From Pseudomonadota bacterium (lineage in GTDB: Bacteria > Pseudomonadota > Gammaproteobacteria > Burkholderiales > Gallionellaceae), in assembly GCA_021800795.1 (NCBI GenBank), contig JAJYYO010000028.1, positions 1-51,709 of the forward strand: a stretch of DNA of 51,709 bases, in the 5' to 3' direction. The position numbers and the translations under genes were made by a program. Below, in pieces: positions 1 to 7,747 of this stretch. Within the stretch, counting starts at the first letter, position 1. Each line of letters begins with the position of its first letter. The notes below the pieces were generated by a model that worked only from the letters and a program-made list of their open reading frames with translations, had not been told where the DNA came from and did no database searches.

Positions 1-1
1 T

Positions 2-88
2 GCATGGCTTAAAGATACACTGGAAAAACTCCCCGTCTGGACCATGCGCCGTATCGACGAGCTGCTGCCGATCAAACCTGCTGCATAA
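2..88 (+). pseudogene. IS66-family transposase, C-terminal end (cut by window start)
   Basis: Only the last 28 codons are in the window, and the reading frame is open at the left edge. The peptide ends WLKDTLEKLPVW...IDELLPIKPAA, which resembles the conserved C-terminus of IS66-family (TnpC, DDE) transposases. It is followed 24 bp later by a sequence that looks like the right terminal inverted repeat. Because the gene runs out of the window, whether the full transposase is intact cannot be judged. The identification rests on a short stretch and the adjacent IR-like end. Confidence 0.65.
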
Positions 89-112
89 ACCGGCTCACCT
101 GAACAGGTGGAA

Positions 113-127
113 CCGTTAGACGCTTAC
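113..127. repeat. Probable right terminal inverted repeat of the IS66-family element
   Basis: CCGTTAGACGCTTAC, read on the minus strand, starts GTAAGCGTCTAACGG, the form typical of IS66-family ends. It lies shortly after the transposase stop codon, as expected for the outer end of the element. The left end and the target duplication are outside the window, so the pairing cannot be checked. From here to about 325 I see no convincing gene. Confidence 0.5.
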
Positions 128-325
128 CTGCGTCGTGCCTGTAATGTGAGTCTGAAGGAAGTTGCCGGATTTACCCGGCGAGGGTGCTCAGATTAAAAAA
201 TGAGCCAGATATGAAGGGTTTGATATGATTTTGAAAACTATAAAGGCCTGAGCCTGAGAGTTTGTGTGACCCCGAGACTTAAATGCTATGCTCCCCGAAC
301 TCAATACAATTTGCTGTCAGAAAAT

Positions 326-562
326 ATGCCAACGGTGATGTGGATCGGCCCTTATCGGTTCTTCTTTTACGCGGGTGATCGCGACGAACCCATGCATATC
401 CATGTTGAGCGAGATACTGCGCTTGCCAAGTTCTGGCTCATTCCAGTAAGGTTGCAACATAGTATCGGGTTTGCGCGCAGCGAACTCGTCAAGATCGAAC
501 AGCTCGTTGTGGAACACCGCGAGAACATGATAGAGGCATGGAATGATTATTTCGCAAACTGA
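326..562 (+). CDS. DUF4160 domain protein (first gene of DUF4160/DUF2442 pair)
   Basis: A 78-residue protein beginning MPTVMWIGPYRFFFYAGDRD and containing EPMHIHVE near residue 25; this MPT-start and HxHV arrangement is characteristic of DUF4160. The start at 326 is chosen over an upstream in-frame codon because the family nearly always begins MPT. It overlaps the next gene, a DUF2442 protein, by 20 bp. The two families recur together as a compact two-gene unit in many bacteria and have been suspected to be toxin-antitoxin-like, but no catalytic residues are established here. Its place beside an IS66 end and a decayed MNT/HEPN unit fits an accessory islet. Confidence 0.8.
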   Translation: MPTVMWIGPYRFFFYAGDRDEPMHIHVERDTALAKFWLIPVRLQHSIGFARSELVKIEQLVVEHRENMIEAWNDYFAN

Positions 563-842
563 AATCGCAATCCCGAATGCACAGCACGTATCAATCTCCG
601 ACGAAGCGTTGACCGTGGAGCTGGAAGATGGTCGTACACTTTCTGCGCCAATCGGCTGGTATCCGCGCCTCGCCCACGCCAAACCGGAAGAGCGCAGCAG
701 CTGGCGACTGATCGGTCAAGGCTCTGGAATTCATTGGGACGATATTGACGAAGACATCAGCATCGAGGGGCTTTTACTGGGCAAGCGCTCCGGGGAAAGC
801 CAGAGCTCGTTTAAGCGCTGGCTGGCATCGCGGGAGGGGTGA
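543..842 (+). CDS. DUF2442 domain protein
   Basis: A 99-residue protein with the DUF2442 pattern: a beta-rich start, the segment TVELEDGRTLSAPIGWYPRL near residues 25-45, then GSGIHWDDIDEDISIEGLLLG near the C-terminus. It overlaps the DUF4160 gene by 20 bp, which implies translational coupling. DUF2442 partners of DUF4160 are often assumed to be the antitoxin-like or DNA-associated member, but this is unproven. The stop codon is followed within about 10 bp by the first copy of a short repeated motif, so the downstream boundary may be a rearrangement point. Confidence 0.8.
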   Translation: MIISQTEIAIPNAQHVSISDEALTVELEDGRTLSAPIGWYPRLAHAKPEERSSWRLIGQGSGIHWDDIDEDISIEGLLLGKRSGESQSSFKRWLASREG

Positions 843-914
843 TGCATTTCCAGTAAAAAAGGTAAACGGCCTCAATGGCATGACCCCAATGGCATGAAAA
901 AGGGAAGCGGCCCC

Positions 915-974
915 AATGGCACGCTTGCATGGCGCGCTGCTCGCGAAGGAAGTTTGCATGAATTCGCAGCTTGA
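915..974 (+). pseudogene. Remnant of MNT-type nucleotidyltransferase (C-terminal end)
   Basis: In this frame the sequence reads NGTLAWRAAREGSLHEFAA followed by a stop. This resembles the C-terminal tail of minimal nucleotidyltransferase (MNT) antitoxins, which commonly end LAR.A.REG.VLYE. Its stop overlaps the start of a HEPN-like fragment by 17 bp, the normal overlap style of MNT/HEPN modules. No catalytic GSxxxG or DxD region precedes it; instead repeat copies do, so the rest has been lost. The call rests on a short stretch and on the partner fragment. Confidence 0.4.
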
Positions 975-1074
975 TCATGCAAAGGGCTTGTTGGCCAAGG
1001 CGCGCGATGATTTTTTCGTGGTGAGTCGGCTGGCGGGGGAAGCGGATGCGCCGGGATGGGTGTTGTATTTTTAG
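958..1074 (+). pseudogene. Truncated HEPN-domain protein (partner of MNT remnant)
   Basis: Thirty-eight codons begin MNSQLDHAKGLLAKARDDFF and continue to APGWVLYF before a stop. The pattern of a first helix with KARDD and a second segment ending W(V/A)L.F is typical of the N-terminus of HEPN-domain toxins, which normally continue HAQQAxEKxLKA. Here the frame closes just before that part, at a copy of the repeated AAAAAGG motif. The catalytic RxxxxH region is missing, so the protein should be inactive. Confidence 0.5.
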
Positions 1075-1201
1075 TAAAAAAGGAAAGAGTAAAAAAGGGA
1101 AGCGACCCCAATATTCGCATAACCAAAAAAATGTTTTGTACTTAAAACTTGAGTAAACTTTGCTTGTTAGGTAATTTAAAAACGTCACATGGAGTTTCAA
1201 A

Positions 1202-2242
1202 ATGGAAATTACTCGGTCTAGTTTTACGATAAGCGAAATTAGAGATATGTGGCAACGACGTGAGTTAATCGTAAATAAAAATTATCAACGATCATCCTCA
1301 GTTTGGCCTGACTCAGCCAGAACATATTTTATTGATACGATTTTAAATCGATATGTTTTTCCAAAGGTGTACTTTTACCAAGTATTTGATAAATCTATAA
1401 AAAAAGTTGTCCGAGAAATCGTTGATGGTCAACAGCGTTTAACAACAGTTCTTAGCTTCTTAAATGACGAATTTCGCCTCTCAAATCGGTCATTAAAGTT
1501 TCAAGGCAAGTTATTTAGCGAATTGGATGAGGATTTGCAGCAGCAGTTTCTAACGTATAGCGTGGAAGTTGACATCATTCACTCTGCAGAACAATCTGAT
1601 TTGCTGGCTATGTTCACAAGAATGAATGCATATACAGCGCCTCTCAATCCTGCAGAAAAACGGCATGCAGAATTCGAAGGCATATTTAAATGGTTTATTA
1701 TCGAAGCGACTGGAGAGATAGGACCAAGGCTTGTCGGATTTAATATTTTGACCCCAAAGCAGGCAATTAGAATGCACGATGCCGAATTTTTGACTGAACT
1801 TGCAATCGTGCTTAAGGATGGCATCGTGGATAAATCTGAAAAGTCGCTGAGCGGAATTTATAAAGAGTTTGACAAAGAGTTCCTCAATGAGGAAATCTTC
1901 AGAAGCCGTATTCATGAGTTTATGCATGTGTTAGAAACAGACTTTGCCACATTAAAGAATACCTTTATCACAAAGTCGTATGTGTGCCATTCATTGTTTT
2001 GCGCGATGATGCAGAAAAAATATGGCATTCCCAACGGTGATACTTTTGGCAATCCTCCAGAGGGCGTTTTTTTCACAGATTTAACACGCACTATCAATGC
2101 GCTTTGCGCTCTCGCTGGTGCGCATGAGTTGCAAGATACTTCAGGCCCATACGGTGAATATGTTGAGGCATGTCTAAGTACAACTCATAGGGTGAAGCAG
2201 CGAAAAATTAGAGCTCATTGGTTGAGTACTGCACTTATCTAA
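1202..2242 (+). CDS. DUF262 (ParB/GmrS-like) domain protein
   Basis: A 346-residue protein with the DUF262 signature: NYQR at residues 27-30, DGQQRLTT at 75-82, FTRMN at 138-142 and NPAEKR at 149-154. The DGQQR block belongs to the ParB-like fold that in GmrSD-type enzymes binds and hydrolyses nucleotides. The usual C-terminal DUF1524 HNH nuclease half is absent; instead a separate HEPN-motif gene follows. The start has an upstream GGAG. Base composition is clearly more AT-rich than the core genes from ccoI onward, which suggests transfer. Stand-alone DUF262 proteins with a HEPN neighbour are seen in defence-related loci, so a role in phage defence or abortive infection is a reasonable inference. 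Confidence 0.8.
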   Translation: MEITRSSFTISEIRDMWQRRELIVNKNYQRSSSVWPDSARTYFIDTILNRYVFPKVYFYQVFDKSIKKVVREIVDGQQRLTTVLSFLNDEFRLSNRSLKFQGKLFSELDEDLQQQFLTYSVEVDIIHSAEQSDLLAMFTRMNAYTAPLNPAEKRHAEFEGIFKWFIIEATGEIGPRLVGFNILTPKQAIRMHDAEFLTELAIVLKDGIVDKSEKSLSGIYKEFDKEFLNEEIFRSRIHEFMHVLETDFATLKNTFITKSYVCHSLFCAMMQKKYGIPNGDTFGNPPEGVFFTDLTRTINALCALAGAHELQDTSGPYGEYVEACLSTTHRVKQRKIRAHWLSTALI

Positions 2243-2250
2243 ATTCTGCC

Positions 2251-2904
2251 ATGACACTCGTAGTAAGCCATACTCGAATTGTTGGCCGGCTATCACGTAA
2301 GCGTGTGCAAGCCACTTCAATTTTTGATGATCATATCAAAGGGATATTATCACCTTGGGAGTTTAGGTTTCTTGCAGAGGCGTTACTTTCTAATCTGTGG
2401 ATAGACTGGAATATTTTCGTAAGACAGGTGCTTGTATTGTCATGCAAGGGATCAATTACTCGTTCAGGTGTAGTGACGCCGGCAAGAGCGCTTCCTGATA
2501 ACAGTGAGAGTCGTATAGCATATGAGATCAAGCAGTATGGACAAGGCGTCACGCCACACCCCACCAAAATATTTTCGGGGCCGATAGAGCCAACTTGGGC
2601 ACACCCTGATAGAATAATTTCCTACATTTCAGGACTCGCTCCTTCAAACCTCACCACACTTCAAATGACATTTGGTTCTGCCGGCTTATTCGGCCCGAAA
2701 AGAATACATCTTGTGCGAAATGCTTGCGCACACAAGTCGAAGCCGAATCGTAGCGATGTTCAGTCTTTGCGAAGTTTATATATTACAAATCACTTTTACG
2801 ATCCAATTGATATTGTGTGGGGAAGCAATCCATCAACCAATTCCATTGCTATTTTTGAATGGATCGAAGACCTTGAGAATATCGCTGACCTTGCCACCCA
2901 ATGA
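2251..2904 (+). CDS. HEPN-motif protein, probable RNase partner of the DUF262 protein
   Basis: A protein of about 217 residues, or 228 if a TTG at 2218 is used, in which case it overlaps the DUF262 gene by 25 bp. The key feature is RNACAH (R156-H161 from the ATG), matching the R-x4-H active-site motif of HEPN ribonucleases. An upstream helical segment with SPWEFRFLAEALLSNLW and WNIFVRQVLVLS fits the other HEPN helices. It is immediately downstream of the DUF262 gene and shares its AT-rich composition, so the two are probably one transcript. Neither start has a strong ribosome-binding site. I cannot name a family with certainty; HEPN assignment is from the motif and context. Confidence 0.65.
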   Translation: MTLVVSHTRIVGRLSRKRVQATSIFDDHIKGILSPWEFRFLAEALLSNLWIDWNIFVRQVLVLSCKGSITRSGVVTPARALPDNSESRIAYEIKQYGQGVTPHPTKIFSGPIEPTWAHPDRIISYISGLAPSNLTTLQMTFGSAGLFGPKRIHLVRNACAHKSKPNRSDVQSLRSLYITNHFYDPIDIVWGSNPSTNSIAIFEWIEDLENIADLATQ

Positions 2905-2916
2905 TATTAGATTTTA

Positions 2917-2930
2917 TTGAACGTCCTCAA
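2917..2930. promoter_or_regulatory. FNR/ANR-like palindrome upstream of ccoI
   Basis: TTGAACGTCCTCAA matches the FNR/CRP-type pattern TTGAN6TCAA, keeping both half-site cores but not the inner T and A. It sits about 200 bp before ccoI, a gene class often activated by FNR-type regulators under low oxygen. It also lies directly after the HEPN gene stop. Chance occurrence is possible: about one such match is expected per 65 kb. Confidence 0.25.
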
Positions 2931-3127
2931 CGGGTCGTTTGGAAAACATCAATATACCGAATTGCATACCATAAAAGCTACACATCACGAACGACGGTAA
3001 CGTCTCGTACCCAGCACTTCGCGAAGTGCCGATTCAGGGAGAACAAAATCGTGCTTGAAACAGATTGGGTTGTCATTTCCGGCAGATTTTATTTTCGCAA
3101 GACAGCTTTCATTACTTACAATTATTG

Positions 3128-5602
3128 ATGGATCAGCATAGCGTACACAGTGGCTGTTTTCATTGCGGCCTGCCGGTTCCTGCCGGGACGCACTACCGCA
3201 CCCAGCTTGACGGCGCGGAGCGCGAGTTCTGCTGTCTGGGCTGTCAGGCCGTATGCGGCGCGATTTTCGAGGCGGGTTTGCAGGGCTATTACCAGCGCAC
3301 CCCGGAAGGCGTGCTGCTCGCTCCCCCGCCCGAACCGCCCAAAGACATCGATATCTACGACATCGACGAGGTTCAGGATGAATTCATCACTCGCTCGGGC
3401 GATCTGCGCGATATCCATTTGCTGGTCGAAGGCATTCATTGTCCCGCCTGCGTCTGGCTGATCGAGCGCGCGCTCAATCGCGAAGCCGGGGTGCAGACGG
3501 CCAATGTCAATCTGGCCGCCAAACGCATCCATCTGCGCTGGGACAGCACGCGTAACAAGCTGTCCGATCTGATCCGCGCGCTTTCCAGAATCGGCTATTC
3601 GGCCGTGCCGTATGACCCTGAAAACGCGGAAGGCGTGATCAAAAAAGCCAATCGCAGCATGCTGTACCGCCTGTTCTTCGCAGGCTTTGCGATGATGAAC
3701 CTGATCTGGATCTCGATTGCGCTCTACAGCGGCGCGGACAAGGGCGAATTCCGCGATTTCTTTCACTGGATGGGTTTCGCGCTGGCGACCCCCACGCTGC
3801 TGTATGCGGGTTATCCGTTCTATCGCGGCGCACTGGGCGGCCTGCGCGTCGGGCAGCTGACCATGGATCTGCCCATTTCCATCGGACTTGGCGTGACCTA
3901 CGCCTATTCCACCTACATCACGGTGACGGGAAGTCATGTGGGAGAGGTGTATTTCGACACGGTCACCAACCTGATTTTCGTGATCCTGATCGGGCGCTAT
4001 CTGGAAGGCATGTTCCGCCATCAGGCGCTGTCCGCCACCAAACGGCTGATGGAATTGCAGCCGCGCGTGGCAACCGTGATACAGGACGGCGAGGAAAAAA
4101 TCACGCCGATACGCGGTGTACGACTCGGTGACCAGGTGCTGATCAAGCCGGGCTATAAGGTGCCGGTTGACGGCATCGTTATAGAAGGCAACAGTGCCGT
4201 CGATGAATCCATGCTGAGCGGCGAATCCGCGCCGGTGAGCAAATCGACAGGCGATAAGGTTTCCGCCGGCACGCTGAACACCAGCGGCGCGCTGCTGGTT
4301 GAAGTGAATTCCACCTTGCAGAACACCACGCTTGCGAAAATCATCCGGCTGGTTGAAGAGGCGCAGGCCTCCAAGGCGCCGATACAGCGCATCGCCGATT
4401 CCATCGTGCCGTGGTTTGTGCTGGTCACGCTGTGTTGCGCTGCGCTTACTTTTTTCATCTGGCAGCACGACAGTTTCGAGCTCGCGCTGATGGCGGCAAC
4501 CTCGGTGCTCATCATCACCTGCCCCTGTGCGCTGGGCATGGCAACCCCGATGTCGGTCGCCGTGGCCTCGGGACTGGGCGCGAAACACGGCATCCTGATC
4601 AAGAACGGCCTGGTGCTGGAAACCTTATCCCGCGTGACGCATTTCGTATTCGATAAAACCGGCACGCTGACCGAAGGCCGGATGAGCGTGGCGCACCTGT
4701 TCATCCGTCCGGGCTTTATCGAAAATGAGGTGTTGCGCAGCGCGGCCGCGGTGGAGCGCTACAGCGAACACAGCATCGCACGGGCGATCATTTCAGAGGC
4801 CGAAGCGGCGCAGCTGGCGTTTCGCGATGTCGCGGTGAGCGGCTTTCAGGCCAGCGCAGGGCTGGGCGTGCAGGCGGAAGTGGGCGGGAAACCGGTATTG
4901 CTGGGCAGCCTGGCATGGCTGGCCCGCAACGGTGTGACAGCGGACGCGCAATTGCAGGCGGAGGCGACTGCATCAGAAGCGCAGGCGATGAGTTGCGTGC
5001 ACTGCGCAATAGGCGGCGCGCATGTGGCAGCGTTCGCACTGGCCGACAAGTTGCGCGAGGATGCGCTGCAATTGGTGAACGAATTGCGTGCGGCGGACAT
5101 AAACATGACGCTGCTGAGCGGGGATCGCAAGACAGTGGCGGAAGCCGTCGCGCGCCAGCTGGGCGGCATGGAGGTGATCGCCGAGGTATTGCCGCAGGAC
5201 AAGGACTTGGTGATTCAGCGCCTGCAACGGGATGGCGCGGTGGTTGCCATGGTGGGCGACGGCGTCAACGATGCGCCGGCACTGATACGCGCCGATGTCG
5301 GCATTGCGCTGGGTTCGGGCACCGATGTATCGGTGGACAGCGCGGACATCGTGCTGATGCACAACGAACTGGACAAGGTGAGACTGGCGACACTGCTGTC
5401 GCGCCGTACTCTGCGCACCATCAAGCAAAACATCGGATTGTCTTTTATGTATAACATCATCATGGTGCCGCTTGCGATGATGGCGAAAGTCGATCCGCTG
5501 CTGGCTGCAATTTCCATGCCCATCAGCTCGCTGGTGGTGATCGGCAATGCCGCACGCATCCGCAATTTGTTTAACCGGCGTCAGGGAGCAATATGGAAAT
5601 AA
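3128..5602 (+). CDS. ccoI: Copper-translocating P1B-type ATPase CcoI/FixI for cbb3 oxidase maturation
   Basis: An inner-membrane ATPase of 824 residues that exports Cu(I) to the periplasmic side for cbb3-type cytochrome c oxidase assembly. The N-terminus has CFHCG and CCLGC cysteine pairs (residues 10-39), then a heavy-metal-associated domain with CPAC at 105-108. Catalytic elements are CPC at 465-467 in a membrane helix, the phosphorylated aspartate in DKTGTLTEG at 509, and GDGVNDAP from 710. The start at 3128 (MDQHS) is preferred over an in-frame codon 63 bp upstream because FixI-type proteins begin just before the CxxCG motif. The gene overlaps ccoS by 10 bp. The oxidase genes ccoNOQP themselves are not upstream, where an accessory patch lies instead. 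Confidence 0.92.
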   Translation: MDQHSVHSGCFHCGLPVPAGTHYRTQLDGAEREFCCLGCQAVCGAIFEAGLQGYYQRTPEGVLLAPPPEPPKDIDIYDIDEVQDEFITRSGDLRDIHLLVEGIHCPACVWLIERALNREAGVQTANVNLAAKRIHLRWDSTRNKLSDLIRALSRIGYSAVPYDPENAEGVIKKANRSMLYRLFFAGFAMMNLIWISIALYSGADKGEFRDFFHWMGFALATPTLLYAGYPFYRGALGGLRVGQLTMDLPISIGLGVTYAYSTYITVTGSHVGEVYFDTVTNLIFVILIGRYLEGMFRHQALSATKRLMELQPRVATVIQDGEEKITPIRGVRLGDQVLIKPGYKVPVDGIVIEGNSAVDESMLSGESAPVSKSTGDKVSAGTLNTSGALLVEVNSTLQNTTLAKIIRLVEEAQASKAPIQRIADSIVPWFVLVTLCCAALTFFIWQHDSFELALMAATSVLIITCPCALGMATPMSVAVASGLGAKHGILIKNGLVLETLSRVTHFVFDKTGTLTEGRMSVAHLFIRPGFIENEVLRSAAAVERYSEHSIARAIISEAEAAQLAFRDVAVSGFQASAGLGVQAEVGGKPVLLGSLAWLARNGVTADAQLQAEATASEAQAMSCVHCAIGGAHVAAFALADKLREDALQLVNELRAADINMTLLSGDRKTVAEAVARQLGGMEVIAEVLPQDKDLVIQRLQRDGAVVAMVGDGVNDAPALIRADVGIALGSGTDVSVDSADIVLMHNELDKVRLATLLSRRTLRTIKQNIGLSFMYNIIMVPLAMMAKVDPLLAAISMPISSLVVIGNAARIRNLFNRRQGAIWK

Positions 5603-5790
5603 TTTACAGTCTGATTCCCGGCATGATGCTCTTCGGTCTGCTGTTTTTCGCAGTGTTGATCTGGGCAGTAAAGAAGGGACAGTATGAAGACATGGAAGGC
5701 AATGCCAACCGCATACTGCTGGACGACGATGAAGACATGATGCCGCATCCCGACGATCTTAAAAAAAACAACGCCGACAAATCTACTTGA
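5593..5790 (+). CDS. ccoS: cbb3-type oxidase assembly protein CcoS
   Basis: A 65-residue protein with one N-terminal transmembrane helix (about residues 5-28, LIPGMMLFGLLFFAVLIWAV) followed by the motif KKGQYEDMEGNANRILLDDD. The Q(Y/F)-(D/E)D-(L/M)EGxAxRIL.DD pattern is the hallmark of CcoS. It is needed for maturation of cbb3 oxidase, probably for copper or heme insertion together with CcoI. It overlaps the end of ccoI by 10 bp, so the two are translationally coupled. Its 3' end overlaps the convergent minus-strand gene by 8 bp. Confidence 0.92.
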   Translation: MEIIYSLIPGMMLFGLLFFAVLIWAVKKGQYEDMEGNANRILLDDDEDMMPHPDDLKKNNADKST

Positions 5791-6451
5791 TTATCTCGCC
5801 GCGTGCCAGCAGCGGCTGAACCAGTTTGTCGAAGTTCACAGGCGATACATATTGCAGCAAGGGTTTCTCCGCGCCGCCCAACGCGATATCCAGACCCTGC
5901 TGCGGGTACAGCCAGTGCATGACGCCGCTTTTCCTCTCCCTGATGCGCATAGCCGGCTGCCCGAAACGTTTGGCGAAAACCGCGTCATCCAGACGCACCA
6001 GCGGCATATAGGTCAGGCTGCTGACCGGCATGGTAAAAACGCGCGCGATGTCTTCCGGCGTCAGGGTGATTTCCTTGCCGCTGCTGGTGGCATTCATGCG
6101 CAGGCCGCGCTCGAACATGCCCGGCAATTCCCCCTCAGGCGCTGCGACAGTCAGCACCACGCGCGCTTTCAATCCTGCAAGGTTGACCTCTTCAAAGAAA
6201 ACCTCTACCACCAACTGGCCGCCGGGTGATTTAAACAGTATGGGCTTGGCCGCTTCCCTGAAATGCTGCTGCGCCTCGGTGGTATTGTTTTGCCCCAGGG
6301 TGATGCCGAATATCCGTATGGTGTCCGCAGTCGGATGTCCGATATGCCAGGGCAAGTCCGATTTCTCAACAGGCTTATCTCCCTGAAAAAAAGCCCAGCC
6401 CAAGGTTACTACCGCGACAATTGCAATTGCCCAGTAAATTTTACGTCCCAT
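5783..6451 (-). CDS. Membrane-anchored hypothetical protein
   Basis: A 222-residue protein starting MGRKIYWAIAIVAVVTLGWA, a basic start followed by a single hydrophobic segment (about residues 4-22) that serves as signal anchor. The rest is soluble with no cysteines and is probably periplasmic. I do not recognise the family; GHPTADTIRIFGITLGQ and ITLTPEDIARVFTMPVSSLTYMPL are likely conserved blocks. The start at 6451 is preferred over an in-frame codon 39 bp upstream because the anchor then begins at the N-terminus. It is convergent with ccoS. Function unknown. Confidence 0.65.
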   Translation of the reverse strand: MGRKIYWAIAIVAVVTLGWAFFQGDKPVEKSDLPWHIGHPTADTIRIFGITLGQNNTTEAQQHFREAAKPILFKSPGGQLVVEVFFEEVNLAGLKARVVLTVAAPEGELPGMFERGLRMNATSSGKEITLTPEDIARVFTMPVSSLTYMPLVRLDDAVFAKRFGQPAMRIRERKSGVMHWLYPQQGLDIALGGAEKPLLQYVSPVNFDKLVQPLLARGEIIK

Positions 6452-6685
6452 TATTTTTTGCCTGTTGAATCGAATTACACAGAGACCCATTATGACCGTT
6501 TAAACTCAGACCGGAACTGGCCTCATTCTAACGCAAACCTCCATGTAAATAACGCAAAGGAAGTGCGCAGCAGGGTGTTGGACTGCTATCATTCAGTTCT
6601 TAAGAGGATGGCGGTAACGGCTAAACCAAATGGAAAACAACATGCCGAATAAAATCGCCTGCCACACGAATCATTTGCCGCTCGG

Positions 6686-7138
6686 GTGCCAAACTTGAAA
6701 CTTCCCGATTTTAATATTTTCATGGCATGGTTGCTGATTCCGCAAACGCTGGCAATGGGCTGGGTCGCTTTTGGCGGACGCATGGTACTGGAACTTTTCG
6801 GCATGGGCACGCAGGAGGAAGGAATACCGGGGCGCATTGTCGGCGCCTTGCTGTTGCTGATAACGGTCTTTATGATACGCCGTCTGCTCGGCGGCACCCT
6901 GCCCATCGTCGGAAATCCGGACGGCAACGGCTACCGTTTCGGACAGCGTTTGATTTTGGCGGGTAATATTCTGGCGGCCTCCCTGTTTGTTTTTCAGCTT
7001 ACCTGGCATTGGCTGCCCAGTTCGGTCGTGGTGATGCTGCTGGCCCAGCTTACCTCCGCATTCGGTTACTGGGTGATGCCGATCTGGGCGATCGGATTTT
7101 CCATGCTTTACCAGTCTACCCAAACCGCTTTGCGTTAG
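6686..7138 (+). CDS. Small integral membrane protein, function unknown
   Basis: A 150-residue protein with about four hydrophobic helices: FNIFMAWLLIPQTLAMGWVAF, a segment with IVGALLLLITVFMI, LILAGNILAASLFVFQLTW, and a C-terminal VMLLAQLTSAFGYWVMPIWAI stretch. The start is GTG, with no ATG alternative before the first helix. It lies between a divergent hypothetical gene and trpG, 40 bp upstream of the latter. I do not recognise a domain; it could be read through into trpG but shows no link to tryptophan synthesis. Confidence 0.55.
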   Translation: MPNLKLPDFNIFMAWLLIPQTLAMGWVAFGGRMVLELFGMGTQEEGIPGRIVGALLLLITVFMIRRLLGGTLPIVGNPDGNGYRFGQRLILAGNILAASLFVFQLTWHWLPSSVVVMLLAQLTSAFGYWVMPIWAIGFSMLYQSTQTALR

Positions 7139-7177
7139 ACTTAAATGATTACTTATTAACGGAATGTTGGAAATATT

Positions 7178-7747
7178 ATGTTACTGATGATCGACAATTA
7201 CGACTCCTTCACCTATAACCTGGTGCAGTATTTCGCCGAACTGGGTGCGGAAGTGATCGTTCATCGCAACGACGAAATCACGGTAGACGGGATCGAAAAA
7301 ATGAATCCGCAGCACATCGTGGTGTCGCCCGGCCCCTGCACGCCGAACGAAGCCGGCATTTCGGTTGCGGCCATACAGCATTTTGCAGGCAGGATTCCCG
7401 TACTCGGCGTGTGCCTGGGCCACCAGAGCATAGGTCAGGCTTTCGGCGGCAAGATCGTTCATGCCAGGCAGCTGATGCACGGCAAGACATCGATGATCCA
7501 TCACAACAACAACAGCGTGTTCACCGGACTGCCCAATCCGTTCACCGCGACGCGCTACCACTCGCTGGTGATCGAGCGCGAGACATTGCCGGATTGCCTG
7601 GAAATCACCGCCTGGACGGACGACGGCGAGATCATGGGCGTGCGCCACAGGACGCTGGCGGTGCACGGCGTGCAGTTCCACCCCGAATCGATACTCACCG
7701 AGCACGGACACGACATGCTGAAGAATTTTCTCGAAGGGCGGCCATGA
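7178..7747 (+). CDS. trpG: Anthranilate synthase glutamine amidotransferase subunit (TrpG/PabA)
   Basis: A 189-residue class I glutamine amidotransferase that supplies ammonia to anthranilate synthase, the first step of tryptophan synthesis; in many bacteria it also serves aminodeoxychorismate synthase. It shows the start [32 protein letters not shown], the nucleophile block [15 protein letters not shown] (Cys near residue 79) and the catalytic HPES near 170. Length matches the family. It overlaps trpD by 4 bp (ATGA), so the two are coupled. The large subunit trpE is not in the window. Confidence 0.95.
   Translation: MLLMIDNYDSFTYNLVQYFAELGAEVIVHRNDEITVDGIEKMNPQHIVVSPGPCTPNEAGISVAAIQHFAGRIPVLGVCLGHQSIGQAFGGKIVHARQLMHGKTSMIHHNNNSVFTGLPNPFTATRYHSLVIERETLPDCLEITAWTDDGEIMGVRHRTLAVHGVQFHPESILTEHGHDMLKNFLEGRP

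Larger units (their letters stand above)
853..1112 (+). repeat. Recurrent AAAAAGG-AA-CG-CC-CAAT motif (about three copies plus partials)
   Basis: Copies of a motif close to GTAAAAAAGGGAAGCGACCC followed by CAAT lie at 853-876, 896-917 and 1088-1112. A shortened copy lies at 1074-1086, and CCCCAATGGCA is repeated separately at 884-894. The copies bracket remains of an MNT/HEPN gene pair: one follows the DUF2442 stop and one follows the premature HEPN stop. They resemble dispersed short repeats found at gene ends, but I cannot assign a known family. Confidence 0.55.

Noticed and set aside
317..682. 121-codon open frame antisense to the DUF4160/DUF2442 pair
   Set aside because: Fully covered by two recognised genes on the other strand and has no recognisable domain.
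2901..3128. 75-codon open frame between the HEPN gene and ccoI
   Set aside because: No ribosome-binding site or domain, unusual composition, and it ends just before the real ccoI start; treated as intergenic.
3122..4588. Long open frame (488 codons) antisense to ccoI
   Set aside because: It lies entirely within a well-supported gene of biased codon use; the translated product has no recognisable domain and is rich in His, Arg and Gln, as frames opposite to GC-rich genes often are.
7411..7743. Long upstream extension of trpD through trpG
   Set aside because: The family start is MITPQQALI at 7744, overlapping the trpG stop by 4 bp; the extension is trpG read in the wrong frame.
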